Part shown: one piece after another, positions 50,425 to 57,640 of the stretch | How the letters are laid out: every line of letters starts with the position of its first letter | Numbering within the stretch: the first letter of the stretch is position 1 | Virus record (IMG/VR): IMGVR_UViG_3300027973_000044 | Coordinates: 1-64,000 of that record | Direction: 5' to 3' (one strand) | Length of the DNA stretch: 64,000 bases | Source of the DNA: a virus | Notes under the pieces: model-generated | The model's database searches: none | What the model saw: only the letters and a program-made list of their open reading frames with translations | Told to the model about the DNA's origin: nothing | Position numbers and translations under genes: made by a program

Positions 50425-52550
50425 GCAATTTTCTTTTTCATAACAAGTTTCACCAGGCAAACCATCATACCATTGCCACTCCTGGTCTTCCAGATAGTGC
50501 AACAGATCCCATTGCATCTCAGTCTGAACCATTTCAAGGAATATTCTACAATTACTTAAATGCTCTTGTGAATCTTTCTGCAATTGATGTTTCATATCTG
50601 GAAACATTCTTAACAGATTCTATCACCACATTTGATGGATTATCAGTCAACACAATTCAGAGCATATATGCTGCAATCACAGCTAATGTATTTACAAACA
50701 GTCAGCAGTGGTTTGAGATGTACACTAATATCAATGCATTGAGTACCATATATGGTCTGTATCCAACTGTTTCAACCACTGTGAACACATACAGTGGCAA
50801 CTGGAACTTGGGTTATGATTTTTATAGCAGTCTCAATGCATTGAGCGCAAATTATTTCTCCACATACACCATGGTTAACACTTATAGCGCCAATTGGCCG
50901 TTCATCGATACAACTCTGAGACTTAATTTGATGCAACAGAATACGCGTTCCAAGAATTTCAGCGGCGTTAATATTACCAGCATAAGTGTTAATACTGCTG
51001 GTGTTTCGGCATATTGGAATTTGAGTGCAGCACAGTGTGCATTTTTCAGGCTCACAGGTACTACAGTATTTAAGAATATAGTTAATTCCAATAACAAGAA
51101 AAAAGGTGGTGAGTATACCCTTGTGCTGCAGCAAGACGGGTTTGGAAGCAGAAGTGTTACATTTGAAAGTGATTATGTATTTCCAACTGTGTATTTGGGC
51201 ACAGTGTCTGCAGCCTCACTATATGGCACAGGGTACAACACTTCTGGTCAACTGGGCTTAGGAAATACTAGCAATAGAAATGTATTTACTGCATTAACTG
51301 GCAATTGGTCACAGGTGATTTGTAGTACTGCTCATACCATGGCTCAGAGTGCCGGTACCACCAATTGGTTTGGTACAGGGTATAATGGCTTTGGACAATT
51401 AGGCTTGAATGATAATAGCAACAGAAATGTATTTACTGCATTAACAGGCAATTGGTCACAGATGGTGTGTGGTGGTGCTTATACCATGGCTCAGAGTGCC
51501 GGTACCACCAATTGGTTTGGTGCGGGTTTTAATTTTAACGGTGCATTGGGCCTTGGGGATAATAGCGATAGAAATGCACTCACACCGCTCACAGGCAATT
51601 GGTCACAGATGGTGTGTGGTGGTGCTCATACCATGGCTCAGAGCGCTGGCACCACCAAATGGTTTGGCACAGGTAGTAATAGCCAAGGTCAATTGGGACT
51701 AGGCGATGATGGCGCTGGTACCAATAGAAATGTATTCACACCACTCACAGGCAATTGGTCACAGATGATATGTGGCAGGGCACACACCATGGCATTGTCT
51801 GCTGGTACCACCAAATGGTTTGGCACAGGTGCAAATGGTTACGGTCAACTGGGTCTAGATGATACTATCATCAGAAATGTATTTACTGCATTAACTGGCA
51901 ATTGGTCGCAGATGGTTTGTGGTGCAGAGCATACTATGGCGCTAAGTGCTAATAACAAGTGGTTCAGTACTGGTAGGAATGTTGAAGGTCAACTAGGTCT
52001 AAATGATAATAGCGATAGAAATGTATTTACTGCATTAACTGGCGATTGGTCGCAGATGGTGTGTGGTTATTCTCATACCATGACCCAGAGTGCAGGTACT
52101 ATCAAATGGTTTGGCACAGGACAAAATTTTTATGGTGAATTGGGTCTTAGTGACAATAGCAATAGAGATGTATTTACAATATTAACTGGTGATTGGTTAC
52201 AAATGGCAAGCTCTTGTAATTGTATTCATACTATGGCTTTTGATCTGACTACTACAGACTCATACAGGACCAATGTTGTTGCTCCAACTGCTCTGAGTGT
52301 GACTGTGATTCGCTTCACATGTGATGGGAGCAAGTTGTATGGCAAGCCAACACCTTATTATTATGAGAGAGACACAATTTGGACGTATTTTGCAGGCCCT
52401 GGTGATCTTCACACCCCCAGCCCGGCTGAATTCTATATCAATGATTACTTCATACCCATCAATGGACTCACAGTCGCAGGTGTGGTGGTCCCAGCACAAG
52501 GGTATTCTGATGGTGGTGGCATAACTGTAGTAGAGGGGCTTCCATCCTAA
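50421..52550 (+). CDS. Tail fibre protein with a seven-bladed RCC1-like propeller
   Basis: A 709-residue protein. The N-terminal attachment region (to about 90) and the beta module up to residue 265 match the smaller paralogue at 49669. Then seven tandem repeats of 48-52 residues follow (WFGTG.N..GQLGL.....RNVFTALTGNWSQM.C...HTMA.SAGT), the exact RCC1/BLIP-II pattern and the right number for a closed propeller. After the repeats the paralogue's final strand resumes (TVIRFTCDGSKLYG) and a unique C-terminal domain ends GYSDGGGITVVEGLPS. The propeller is therefore inserted in a surface loop and is a strong candidate receptor-binding head. Confidence 0.75.
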   Translation: MSNFLFHNKFHQANHHTIATPGLPDSATDPIASQSEPFQGIFYNYLNALVNLSAIDVSYLETFLTDSITTFDGLSVNTIQSIYAAITANVFTNSQQWFEMYTNINALSTIYGLYPTVSTTVNTYSGNWNLGYDFYSSLNALSANYFSTYTMVNTYSANWPFIDTTLRLNLMQQNTRSKNFSGVNITSISVNTAGVSAYWNLSAAQCAFFRLTGTTVFKNIVNSNNKKKGGEYTLVLQQDGFGSRSVTFESDYVFPTVYLGTVSAASLYGTGYNTSGQLGLGNTSNRNVFTALTGNWSQVICSTAHTMAQSAGTTNWFGTGYNGFGQLGLNDNSNRNVFTALTGNWSQMVCGGAYTMAQSAGTTNWFGAGFNFNGALGLGDNSDRNALTPLTGNWSQMVCGGAHTMAQSAGTTKWFGTGSNSQGQLGLGDDGAGTNRNVFTPLTGNWSQMICGRAHTMALSAGTTKWFGTGANGYGQLGLDDTIIRNVFTALTGNWSQMVCGAEHTMALSANNKWFSTGRNVEGQLGLNDNSDRNVFTALTGDWSQMVCGYSHTMTQSAGTIKWFGTGQNFYGELGLSDNSNRDVFTILTGDWLQMASSCNCIHTMAFDLTTTDSYRTNVVAPTALSVTVIRFTCDGSKLYGKPTPYYYERDTIWTYFAGPGDLHTPSPAEFYINDYFIPINGLTVAGVVVPAQGYSDGGGITVVEGLPS
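51219..52250 (+). repeat. Seven tandem RCC1-type coding repeats
   Basis: Units of about 145-156 bp with strong DNA-level similarity (for example recurring AGAAATGTATTTACTGCATT and GGCAATTGGTCACAG). Repeat 4 carries a 3-residue insertion (DDGAGTNRN) and repeat 7 is the most diverged. High nucleotide identity between units suggests recent duplication or recombination. Confidence 0.85.
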
Positions 52551-52553
52551 ATA
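52546..52553 (+). promoter_or_regulatory. Possible late promoter box
   Basis: CCTAAATA overlapping the preceding stop, 7 nt before ATG 52561. Two mismatches to the consensus. Confidence 0.3.
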
Positions 52554-52560
52554 ATAACAT

Positions 52561-53550
52561 ATGATGTCATGCAGCAATGTGGAACCAGTGAGTGCTTTTT
52601 ATAGCACCAATCTTCAATCCAAGATTGAAAGTTACGACAGATTGGGTGCACGCATTTGTCGTGCTCTTGGTGCACCATTGATCAACATTGAAATTCATGC
52701 AGATCAATTGAATGAGTTTATTAGCATTGCTTGTGAAATGTACACAAAGTTTGCAGGATACACACAAGAGTATCTGGTGTTTGATAGCAAGCTGTACGAC
52801 CCAGGTGCAGGCTTGCGACTGGATGTTCTTTTCAGTCTAACAAAAGATTTTAATTTTAGAGCCAGGTTTGAGAATGTTTCCAATGATATCAGAGCACTAT
52901 ACAACGTTGGAAGAATGGTCATTGGTGATCCAAAAAACCCATACTTGTATCAAGTGTTTGATCAAAACAAACCCAGAGAATTGGAATTGCTGAACAGCTA
53001 CGATTATTTGATTGATAGTTACCGCAAGGTAACAGATGTGTTGGATTTTGAAGAAGGAAGTTCAGATGGCATTAACACCCTGTTCACAATTGAACAATCT
53101 TTGGCGCAACAAACCTACTTCAGCTACTCTCTAGGCAATTATGGGTTTGATTTGATCAGTTGGTACACATTGAAAAATTGGCTTGATACCCGTGAAAAGG
53201 TTTTAGCATTGCGTCGTGATGTGCGCTTTGATCCACGCACACAATACATGCAAATGTTCCCTGAACCCCGCAACACACATTTCTATGGCATTGTGACTTG
53301 CTATGTGGAAAGACCTTTAACAGACATTATCAAAGAGCAGTGGGTGTATCAATATGCACTTGCATTGACTAAAATAGCCATTGGCACAGTGCGTGGCAAA
53401 TATCAAGGCACACAATTGTTTGGTGGTGGCATTATTAATGCTGCAATTCTGGAAGATGGTAAAACAGAAAGAACAGAATTGGAGAGAAAATTATACGAAA
53501 GTGCACCAGGATTCGGGGATGCAGCACCCCCAGAATTCTTTGTAGGTTAA
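52561..53550 (+). CDS. gp13: Neck protein, gp13-like
   Basis: A 329-residue protein (T4 gp13: 309). The C-terminal third shows the recognisable pattern WVYQYALALTKIAIGTVRGK followed by LFGGGIINAAILEDGK, an acidic helix and a terminal PPEFFVG, as in T4-like neck proteins ('W...Y..AL.k...G..r.Ky.g....gg.i.n'). It acts with gp14 (13382) to close the head. A second ATG lies at 52564; either start is possible. Confidence 0.65.
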   Translation: MMSCSNVEPVSAFYSTNLQSKIESYDRLGARICRALGAPLINIEIHADQLNEFISIACEMYTKFAGYTQEYLVFDSKLYDPGAGLRLDVLFSLTKDFNFRARFENVSNDIRALYNVGRMVIGDPKNPYLYQVFDQNKPRELELLNSYDYLIDSYRKVTDVLDFEEGSSDGINTLFTIEQSLAQQTYFSYSLGNYGFDLISWYTLKNWLDTREKVLALRRDVRFDPRTQYMQMFPEPRNTHFYGIVTCYVERPLTDIIKEQWVYQYALALTKIAIGTVRGKYQGTQLFGGGIINAAILEDGKTERTELERKLYESAPGFGDAAPPEFFVG

Positions 53551-53551
53551 C

Positions 53552-54007
53552 TTGAAACTCACAGTCAAAAATACCAAGTATGTGCAAGGCATTTTCAAGC
53601 CCACACACATGGAGAAATACAAAGGCCATGATTTGCCCAGATATCTGAGCAGTTGGGAATTGAAATTGTTTCGCTGGTGTGATATGAATCCCAATGTGTT
53701 GGAATGGGGCAGTGAATCCATTGTTATTCCATATGAAAGTCCTATTGATAGAAAAGTGCACAGATACATTGTGGATGCAGTGGTGAAACTCAAGACTGCC
53801 ACCGGCATAAAGAAGTATCTCATAGAGGTAAAGCCCTACAAACAGACCATAAAACCAGAGCAAACCCCTGGCAAACACAAGAAGACGTTGCTTTATGAGC
53901 AATTGACCTATATACAGAATCAGGCGAAATGGGAAGCGGCTAAATTCTATGCAAAGAAATATGGCTTCGAATTCACCATTTTAACTGAAAAGGAACTCAG
54001 GAAATAA
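53552..54007 (+). CDS. gp4: Head completion nuclease-like protein, gp4 type
   Basis: A 151-residue protein (T4 gp4: 150). SSWELKLFRWCDMNPNVLEWGSE, then IPYESPIDRKVHRYIVDAVVK and YLIEVKPYKQT form the TnsA/PD-(D/E)xK-like core (catalytic Glu, Asp and E-x-K) known from T4-type head completion proteins. It may trim DNA ends at the head entrance. The start is TTG 53552, directly after the preceding stop; the later ATG 53609 would remove the conserved N-terminal strand. Confidence 0.7.
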   Translation: MKLTVKNTKYVQGIFKPTHMEKYKGHDLPRYLSSWELKLFRWCDMNPNVLEWGSESIVIPYESPIDRKVHRYIVDAVVKLKTATGIKKYLIEVKPYKQTIKPEQTPGKHKKTLLYEQLTYIQNQAKWEAAKFYAKKYGFEFTILTEKELRK

Positions 54008-54018
54008 GTGAAATCTGA

Positions 54019-54026
54019 TATAAATA
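54019..54026 (+). promoter_or_regulatory. T4-type late promoter box for gp21
   Basis: Exact TATAAATA, 5 nt before ATG 54032. Rules out the upstream GTG at 54008 as start. Confidence 0.7.
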
Positions 54027-54031
54027 ATAAT

Positions 54032-54706
54032 ATGGCCTTACGCTTATTAGTTGAGACACCAGCACCTGAAGACCAATACGAATACGTGGTCGAAGAAAAA
54101 AGTGGCAATCAACCCAGCACCATGTACATCAAGGGACCATACATGCAGTGTGAAGAGGTTAACAAGAACAAGAGAGTTTATGATTCCGGTGAAATGGACA
54201 AAGAAGTTAACCGTTACATCAATGAAATGGTGAGAACAAACCGTTCCATGGGCGAATTGAACCATCCCACGCAGGCTGAAGTTAACCTGGAGCGTGCCTG
54301 TCATTTGGTAACTGAACTCAACCGCAGTGGCAATGTTTATTATGGCAAATCCAAAGTGCTCACCACACCCATGGGACAGATTGTTAGAAGCTTGATCAAT
54401 GATGGTGTGCGTGTAGGCATGAGTTCTCGTGCCCTGGGAAAACTGGAAGAGTGTGGCAATGGTGTGAACCGCGTCAAGGACTTTCGTTTGGTTGCAGTGG
54501 ATTGTGTTGCTGATCCAAGTTTTCCCAAAGCTTTCGTCAATGGCATTCTTGAATCCAAGCAATTTGTAGTAACCCAAGATGGTCACTACGAAGAATATTA
54601 TGATTCATTTTCCGACAGACTTCGCAACCTGCCTCGCAGAGATGTTGAAGGTTATCTCAAAGAACAAATTCTGGAGTTCTTTGGCAAGATCAGCAAAGTG
54701 CTCTAA
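54032..54706 (+). CDS. gp21: Prohead protease, gp21-like
   Basis: A 224-residue herpes-protease-fold serine protease (T4 gp21: 212). The catalytic His is His78 in GELNHP and the nucleophile lies in GMSSRALG (Ser131 or Ser132). It degrades the core and trims gp23 and internal proteins at [LI]-x-E sites; candidate sites are visible in several late proteins of this window. The first residues MALRLLVETPAPEDQYEYVV fit family N-termini. The stop overlaps the next start (TAATG). Confidence 0.88.
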   Translation: MALRLLVETPAPEDQYEYVVEEKSGNQPSTMYIKGPYMQCEEVNKNKRVYDSGEMDKEVNRYINEMVRTNRSMGELNHPTQAEVNLERACHLVTELNRSGNVYYGKSKVLTTPMGQIVRSLINDGVRVGMSSRALGKLEECGNGVNRVKDFRLVAVDCVADPSFPKAFVNGILESKQFVVTQDGHYEEYYDSFSDRLRNLPRRDVEGYLKEQILEFFGKISKVL

Positions 54707-55080
54707 TGAATATCTCCCAGCCATTCACACCTGCTGTTATTTCGGTTGGTTCAACCCAACAAAAGCCTGAATTGGCTGCCCAACTGGCCATGAAGTCACA
54801 GAAGAAGATGAAACCTGCCATGGTTGTTGCGAAAGATGAAGAATGCTATGAAGATGAAACAGGTTATGTCAACATGTGCAAAAAATGTCGTAAAGATTCA
54901 CAGAATTTCGTAGGCGCGCACTATAAATATAACAGTATGCAAGAGAGAGTTAATATTGTCAACTTTTTAAAGTTTTTGAACGAGAAAAATTATGCTGAGG
55001 CGCATAAATATTTAAAGAAAGTTATGGAAATGAAATTAGCTAAGCGCATTGCACTAAATAAAAATGTGAGGTTATTTTAA
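54706..55080 (+). CDS. Prohead-core-region protein, long form
   Basis: A 124-residue protein between gp21 and gp22, where T4-like phages encode small core proteins (gp67, gp68). Residues 1-77 have Cys48, Cys58 and Cys61 (CYEDETGYVNMCKKC). Residues 78-124 look like a separate small core protein and have their own internal late box (see the nested entry). The start overlaps the gp21 stop, so it is coupled. The arrangement could be a fusion of two small genes. Confidence 0.55.
   Translation: MNISQPFTPAVISVGSTQQKPELAAQLAMKSQKKMKPAMVVAKDEECYEDETGYVNMCKKCRKDSQNFVGAHYKYNSMQERVNIVNFLKFLNEKNYAEAHKYLKKVMEMKLAKRIALNKNVRLF
54922..54929 (+). promoter_or_regulatory. Internal T4-type late promoter box
   Basis: Exact TATAAATA inside the 54706 gene, 7 nt before the in-frame ATG at 54937. 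Confidence 0.55.
54937..55080 (+). CDS. Nested 47-residue prohead core protein (gp67-like)
   Basis: In-frame ATG 54937 with an exact late box 7 nt upstream. The product, with FLKFLNEKNYAEAHKYLKKV and KLAKRIALNKNVRLF, resembles the first half of T4 gp67 (I.aiksnD...A.k.f.eam..r.i..i...k) and small core proteins of related phages, which begin at the equivalent position. So a separate short protein is likely, made in addition to or instead of the 124-residue form. It lacks the acidic tail of T4 gp67. Confidence 0.55.
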   Translation: MQERVNIVNFLKFLNEKNYAEAHKYLKKVMEMKLAKRIALNKNVRLF

Positions 55081-55083
55081 TTT

Positions 55084-55953
55084 ATGACAAAAGACATCAA
55101 AACTATTCTAAAAGAAGCAACACAAGATCTTCTCTCTGAGGAAGTTCTTAAGGAAATCGAAGCAGCATTTAATTCTGCTATTTCTGAAAAAGTGCAACTT
55201 CACGTTACAAAAGCTCTTACCGAACAAGATGAAGATTACAGCAGCAAGCTAGAGCATCTTCTGGAAACCATCGATGCAGATCATACATCCAAGCTCGAAA
55301 AAGTTGTTGAAGCCATTGATGCTAACCACACAGAGAAATTAAAAGCTCTTGTGGAGAAGTATAGCAACGCTCTCAGCAAAGAAGCCAAAGCTTTCAAAGA
55401 CAGCACCATTGACAATATTAGCACATACCTTGAAGCGTATATCGACGAGACATTGCCTGCTAATGAAATTAAGGATGCTGTTAAGAATCGCAGAGCCTTG
55501 GAGGTTCTCGATCAACTAAGATCCATTTTGGGCGTTGATGCCGCCCTGGCGAAAGAAAGTGTTCGCGAAGCCATCGTAGATGGAAAGCGTCAATTACAAG
55601 AAGCTTCTGAGAAGCTTGAAGCCGCTAACAAAGAGTTAGCTCAGGTTAAGGCACAACTCGCCACGCGTAATGCGGAACTTACACTCGAAAAGAAGACTGT
55701 AGGTTTATCCGCTCGCAAGAAAGAGTATGTGAACAAGGTGATGAAGACCAAGAGTAGCGAATTCATTACTGAGAACATTGATTATGCCTTGAGCTTATTC
55801 GATAAGACAGAAAAAGAGCGGCTTCAAAATATTAAAGAGGAAGCGGTGCAAGATGCAGCTGCAACACAAGTGGATCGTCCAGTAATGGAAGAGACAGAAG
55901 TTGTTGCTGAATCAGTCACCAACCCTTACCTCAAAGAACTTTCTAAGTACTAA
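55084..55953 (+). CDS. gp22: Prohead scaffold protein, gp22-like
   Basis: A 289-residue, highly helical, charged protein (T4 gp22: 269) directly before the major capsid gene. Two near-repeats (LLETIDADHTSKLEKVVEAI and DANHTEKLKALVEKY) and a long coiled coil (LQEASEKLEAANKELAQVKA) are typical of the scaffold core. It ends NPYLKELSKY. A GAGG lies 14 bp upstream of the ATG (55067-55070). It is removed by gp21 during maturation. Confidence 0.85.
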   Translation: MTKDIKTILKEATQDLLSEEVLKEIEAAFNSAISEKVQLHVTKALTEQDEDYSSKLEHLLETIDADHTSKLEKVVEAIDANHTEKLKALVEKYSNALSKEAKAFKDSTIDNISTYLEAYIDETLPANEIKDAVKNRRALEVLDQLRSILGVDAALAKESVREAIVDGKRQLQEASEKLEAANKELAQVKAQLATRNAELTLEKKTVGLSARKKEYVNKVMKTKSSEFITENIDYALSLFDKTEKERLQNIKEEAVQDAAATQVDRPVMEETEVVAESVTNPYLKELSKY

Positions 55954-55961
55954 TTAGTACT
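55946..55961. repeat. Perfect 16-bp palindrome at the gp22 stop
   Basis: AGTACTAATTAGTACT spans the gp22 stop codon. It could be a binding site for a dimeric protein or a weak RNA hairpin. Confidence 0.7.
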
Positions 55962-55977
55962 AGTAAAGAAGTTAAAG

Positions 55978-56037
55978 AGGCGCAAGCCTGATTTATATTG
56001 TAGATTTTATATATTCTACAGGTCGAAAATAAAGGAG
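55978..56037 (+). promoter_or_regulatory. Structured leader and Shine-Dalgarno of the capsid gene
   Basis: Contains a small hairpin AGGC-GCAA-GCCT (55978-55989, GNRA loop), a TGTAGA/TCTACA inverted repeat with 10-nt loop (55999-56020) and a strong ribosome-binding site AAAGGAG (56031-56037), 11 nt before ATG 56049. No late box is seen close to the start, unlike the other late transcription units. Confidence 0.55.
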
Positions 56038-56048
56038 AACTAATAATT

Positions 56049-57527
56049 ATGAAATCAATCAGACCTACACAGTCTTACATTGATGAGTCTCGCGCACAAG
56101 CGTTGCTCGAAAAGTGGAAACCAGTTTTGGATTACACTTCGGCCAACGTTAAAGCCATCGAAGATGATCATACTCGTTTGAACACAGCCATGCTCTTGGA
56201 AAACCAAGAAGCTTGGTGCGTCAATGAGGCTAATCAATCGGGTGGTGGTGCCGCTGGCACAGGTTCTGTCTTCGGCTCCAACGCCACAGGTAACTACGGG
56301 AACCAAATTCCCAATAGCTCACCTCAAGGTGATTGGTATGCTCAAGGCGATGCTCGTTTGCCTAAGATTCTCATTCCAATGATTCGTAGAACGTTCCCCG
56401 AGTTAATCACCAATGAAATTGTAGGCGTACAGCCCATGGGTGGACCAGTTGGTCTAGCCTTTGCTTTACGTTACAAGTATTCTCCATATCAGCTTGGCAA
56501 CGATGGCATCGATGGTTCCGGCACAAATGCTGGCAATCTTCTTGCCAATCCCCAACAAGCATCGCTTAACAAGGAGCTTGGTTACCAATACCTCGACACC
56601 CGCTACACTGGTACATCCAGCACCACCCTAACCGGTGGCGCACCTGGGACAGACGCCGCAAGCCTCTTCCCTTGGATCAACCAAGATAACGGTGTGGCTC
56701 AACTTCTCAGCCAGTTCGAATTGACGGGCAAAATCCCTCAGATCGAAGTCAGCTTTGAAAAGACAGCCGTCGAAGCCGGTACCCGCAGACTCGCTGCTCG
56801 CTGGTCGGTAGAACTCGAACAGGATCTTAAGAACATGAACGGTATTGATATCGATACTGAGCTCACCAACGCTATGTCGTATGAGCTACAGGCCGAAATC
56901 GACCGTGAAATGATCGCTCGCATGATCCAAGTCTCACTCAACGCTGGTGCTGGCACAGGATACTCCGTATGGAGCCCTGCTTCCGCAGACGGCCGTTGGT
57001 TGGTAGAGCGCAATCGCGATTTCTATCAGAGACTCATCATCGAGGCTAACAGAATTGCTGTTCGCAATCGTCGTGGTGCTGCCAACTTTATTGTTGCCAC
57101 ACCTCGCGTTTGCGCGATCCTCGAGATGCTTCCTGAGTTTCAATGGGTGCCAGTCCAAGGCAATGTCAACACTCAACCTGTTGGCGTAGCTAAGGTTGGT
57201 AACCTTGGTGGCAGATTCAACGTTTACCGTGATACACGTACAGAGGCCCAATATGAGGGTGGCTTACGTTCCGGTTACCGCGTTGAGTACGCTCTACTCG
57301 GATACAAAGGTCCGGAGTTTTATGACACTGGTATCATCTATTGCCCTTACATCCCTGTAATGGTACAGAGAACCATTGGTCCTAATGACTTCTCGCCACG
57401 CGTTGGCTTGCTAACTCGTTATGGCGTTGTTGACAATATCTTCGGTGCTAATCTATATTATCACACGATTCTATTGTCCGGACTTGGTCAAGCGTTCACA
57501 CCTGCAAGTGCTTCAGTTTATTTCTAA
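56049..57527 (+). CDS. gp23: Major capsid protein, gp23-like
   Basis: A 492-residue HK97-fold capsid protein (T4 gp23: 521). KWKPVL near residues 22-27, LLENQEAW (49-56), RTFPELITNEIVGVQPM and GRFNVYRDTRTE are conserved gp23 segments. A probable gp21 cleavage site is VNE|A after Glu60, matching LTE|A after Glu65 in T4. It is the best-translated gene by sequence: strong Shine-Dalgarno, structured leader, and a strong terminator 50 bp downstream. Codon choice is more GC-rich than in neighbours, as expected for a highly expressed gene. Confidence 0.95.
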   Translation: MKSIRPTQSYIDESRAQALLEKWKPVLDYTSANVKAIEDDHTRLNTAMLLENQEAWCVNEANQSGGGAAGTGSVFGSNATGNYGNQIPNSSPQGDWYAQGDARLPKILIPMIRRTFPELITNEIVGVQPMGGPVGLAFALRYKYSPYQLGNDGIDGSGTNAGNLLANPQQASLNKELGYQYLDTRYTGTSSTTLTGGAPGTDAASLFPWINQDNGVAQLLSQFELTGKIPQIEVSFEKTAVEAGTRRLAARWSVELEQDLKNMNGIDIDTELTNAMSYELQAEIDREMIARMIQVSLNAGAGTGYSVWSPASADGRWLVERNRDFYQRLIIEANRIAVRNRRGAANFIVATPRVCAILEMLPEFQWVPVQGNVNTQPVGVAKVGNLGGRFNVYRDTRTEAQYEGGLRSGYRVEYALLGYKGPEFYDTGIIYCPYIPVMVQRTIGPNDFSPRVGLLTRYGVVDNIFGANLYYHTILLSGLGQAFTPASASVYF

Positions 57528-57576
57528 AGCATTTGTTGGCAGCGAATAAGAAAAAATTCCCGGTACGTCCCGGTTT

Positions 57577-57606
57577 AAAAAGAGGCCTTTCGGGGCCTCT
57601 TTTTTT
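57577..57606 (+). terminator. Rho-independent terminator after gp23
   Basis: Stem AGAGGCC (57581-57587) / GGCCTCT (57594-57600), loop of 6 nt, extended by an A-tract before and a T-run after (57601-57606). It closes the head operon. Confidence 0.9.
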
Positions 57607-57626
57607 GTATTAAGCCAGTCAAAATA

Positions 57627-57634
57627 TATAAATA
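57627..57634 (+). promoter_or_regulatory. T4-type late promoter box
   Basis: Exact TATAAATA, 6 nt before ATG 57641. Confidence 0.7.
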
Positions 57635-57640
57635 ATACAT

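Noticed and set aside
51219-52250. Direct repeats considered as a CRISPR array or other non-coding repeat.
   Set aside because: Units are 145-156 bp, in frame, and encode RCC1 repeats without spacers.
53435-53902. Antisense frames opposite gp13 and the gp4-like gene.
   Set aside because: Both + strand genes show family motifs over this region; the minus frames are His/Leu-rich shadows.
54047-54586. 179-residue antisense frame opposite gp21.
   Set aside because: It lies fully within the strongly supported gp21 gene, has no promoter or ribosome-binding site, and its composition looks like an antisense shadow.
57528-57640. tRNA or small RNA in the gap after the capsid gene.
   Set aside because: The gap holds only the terminator and the next late box; no cloverleaf can be drawn.
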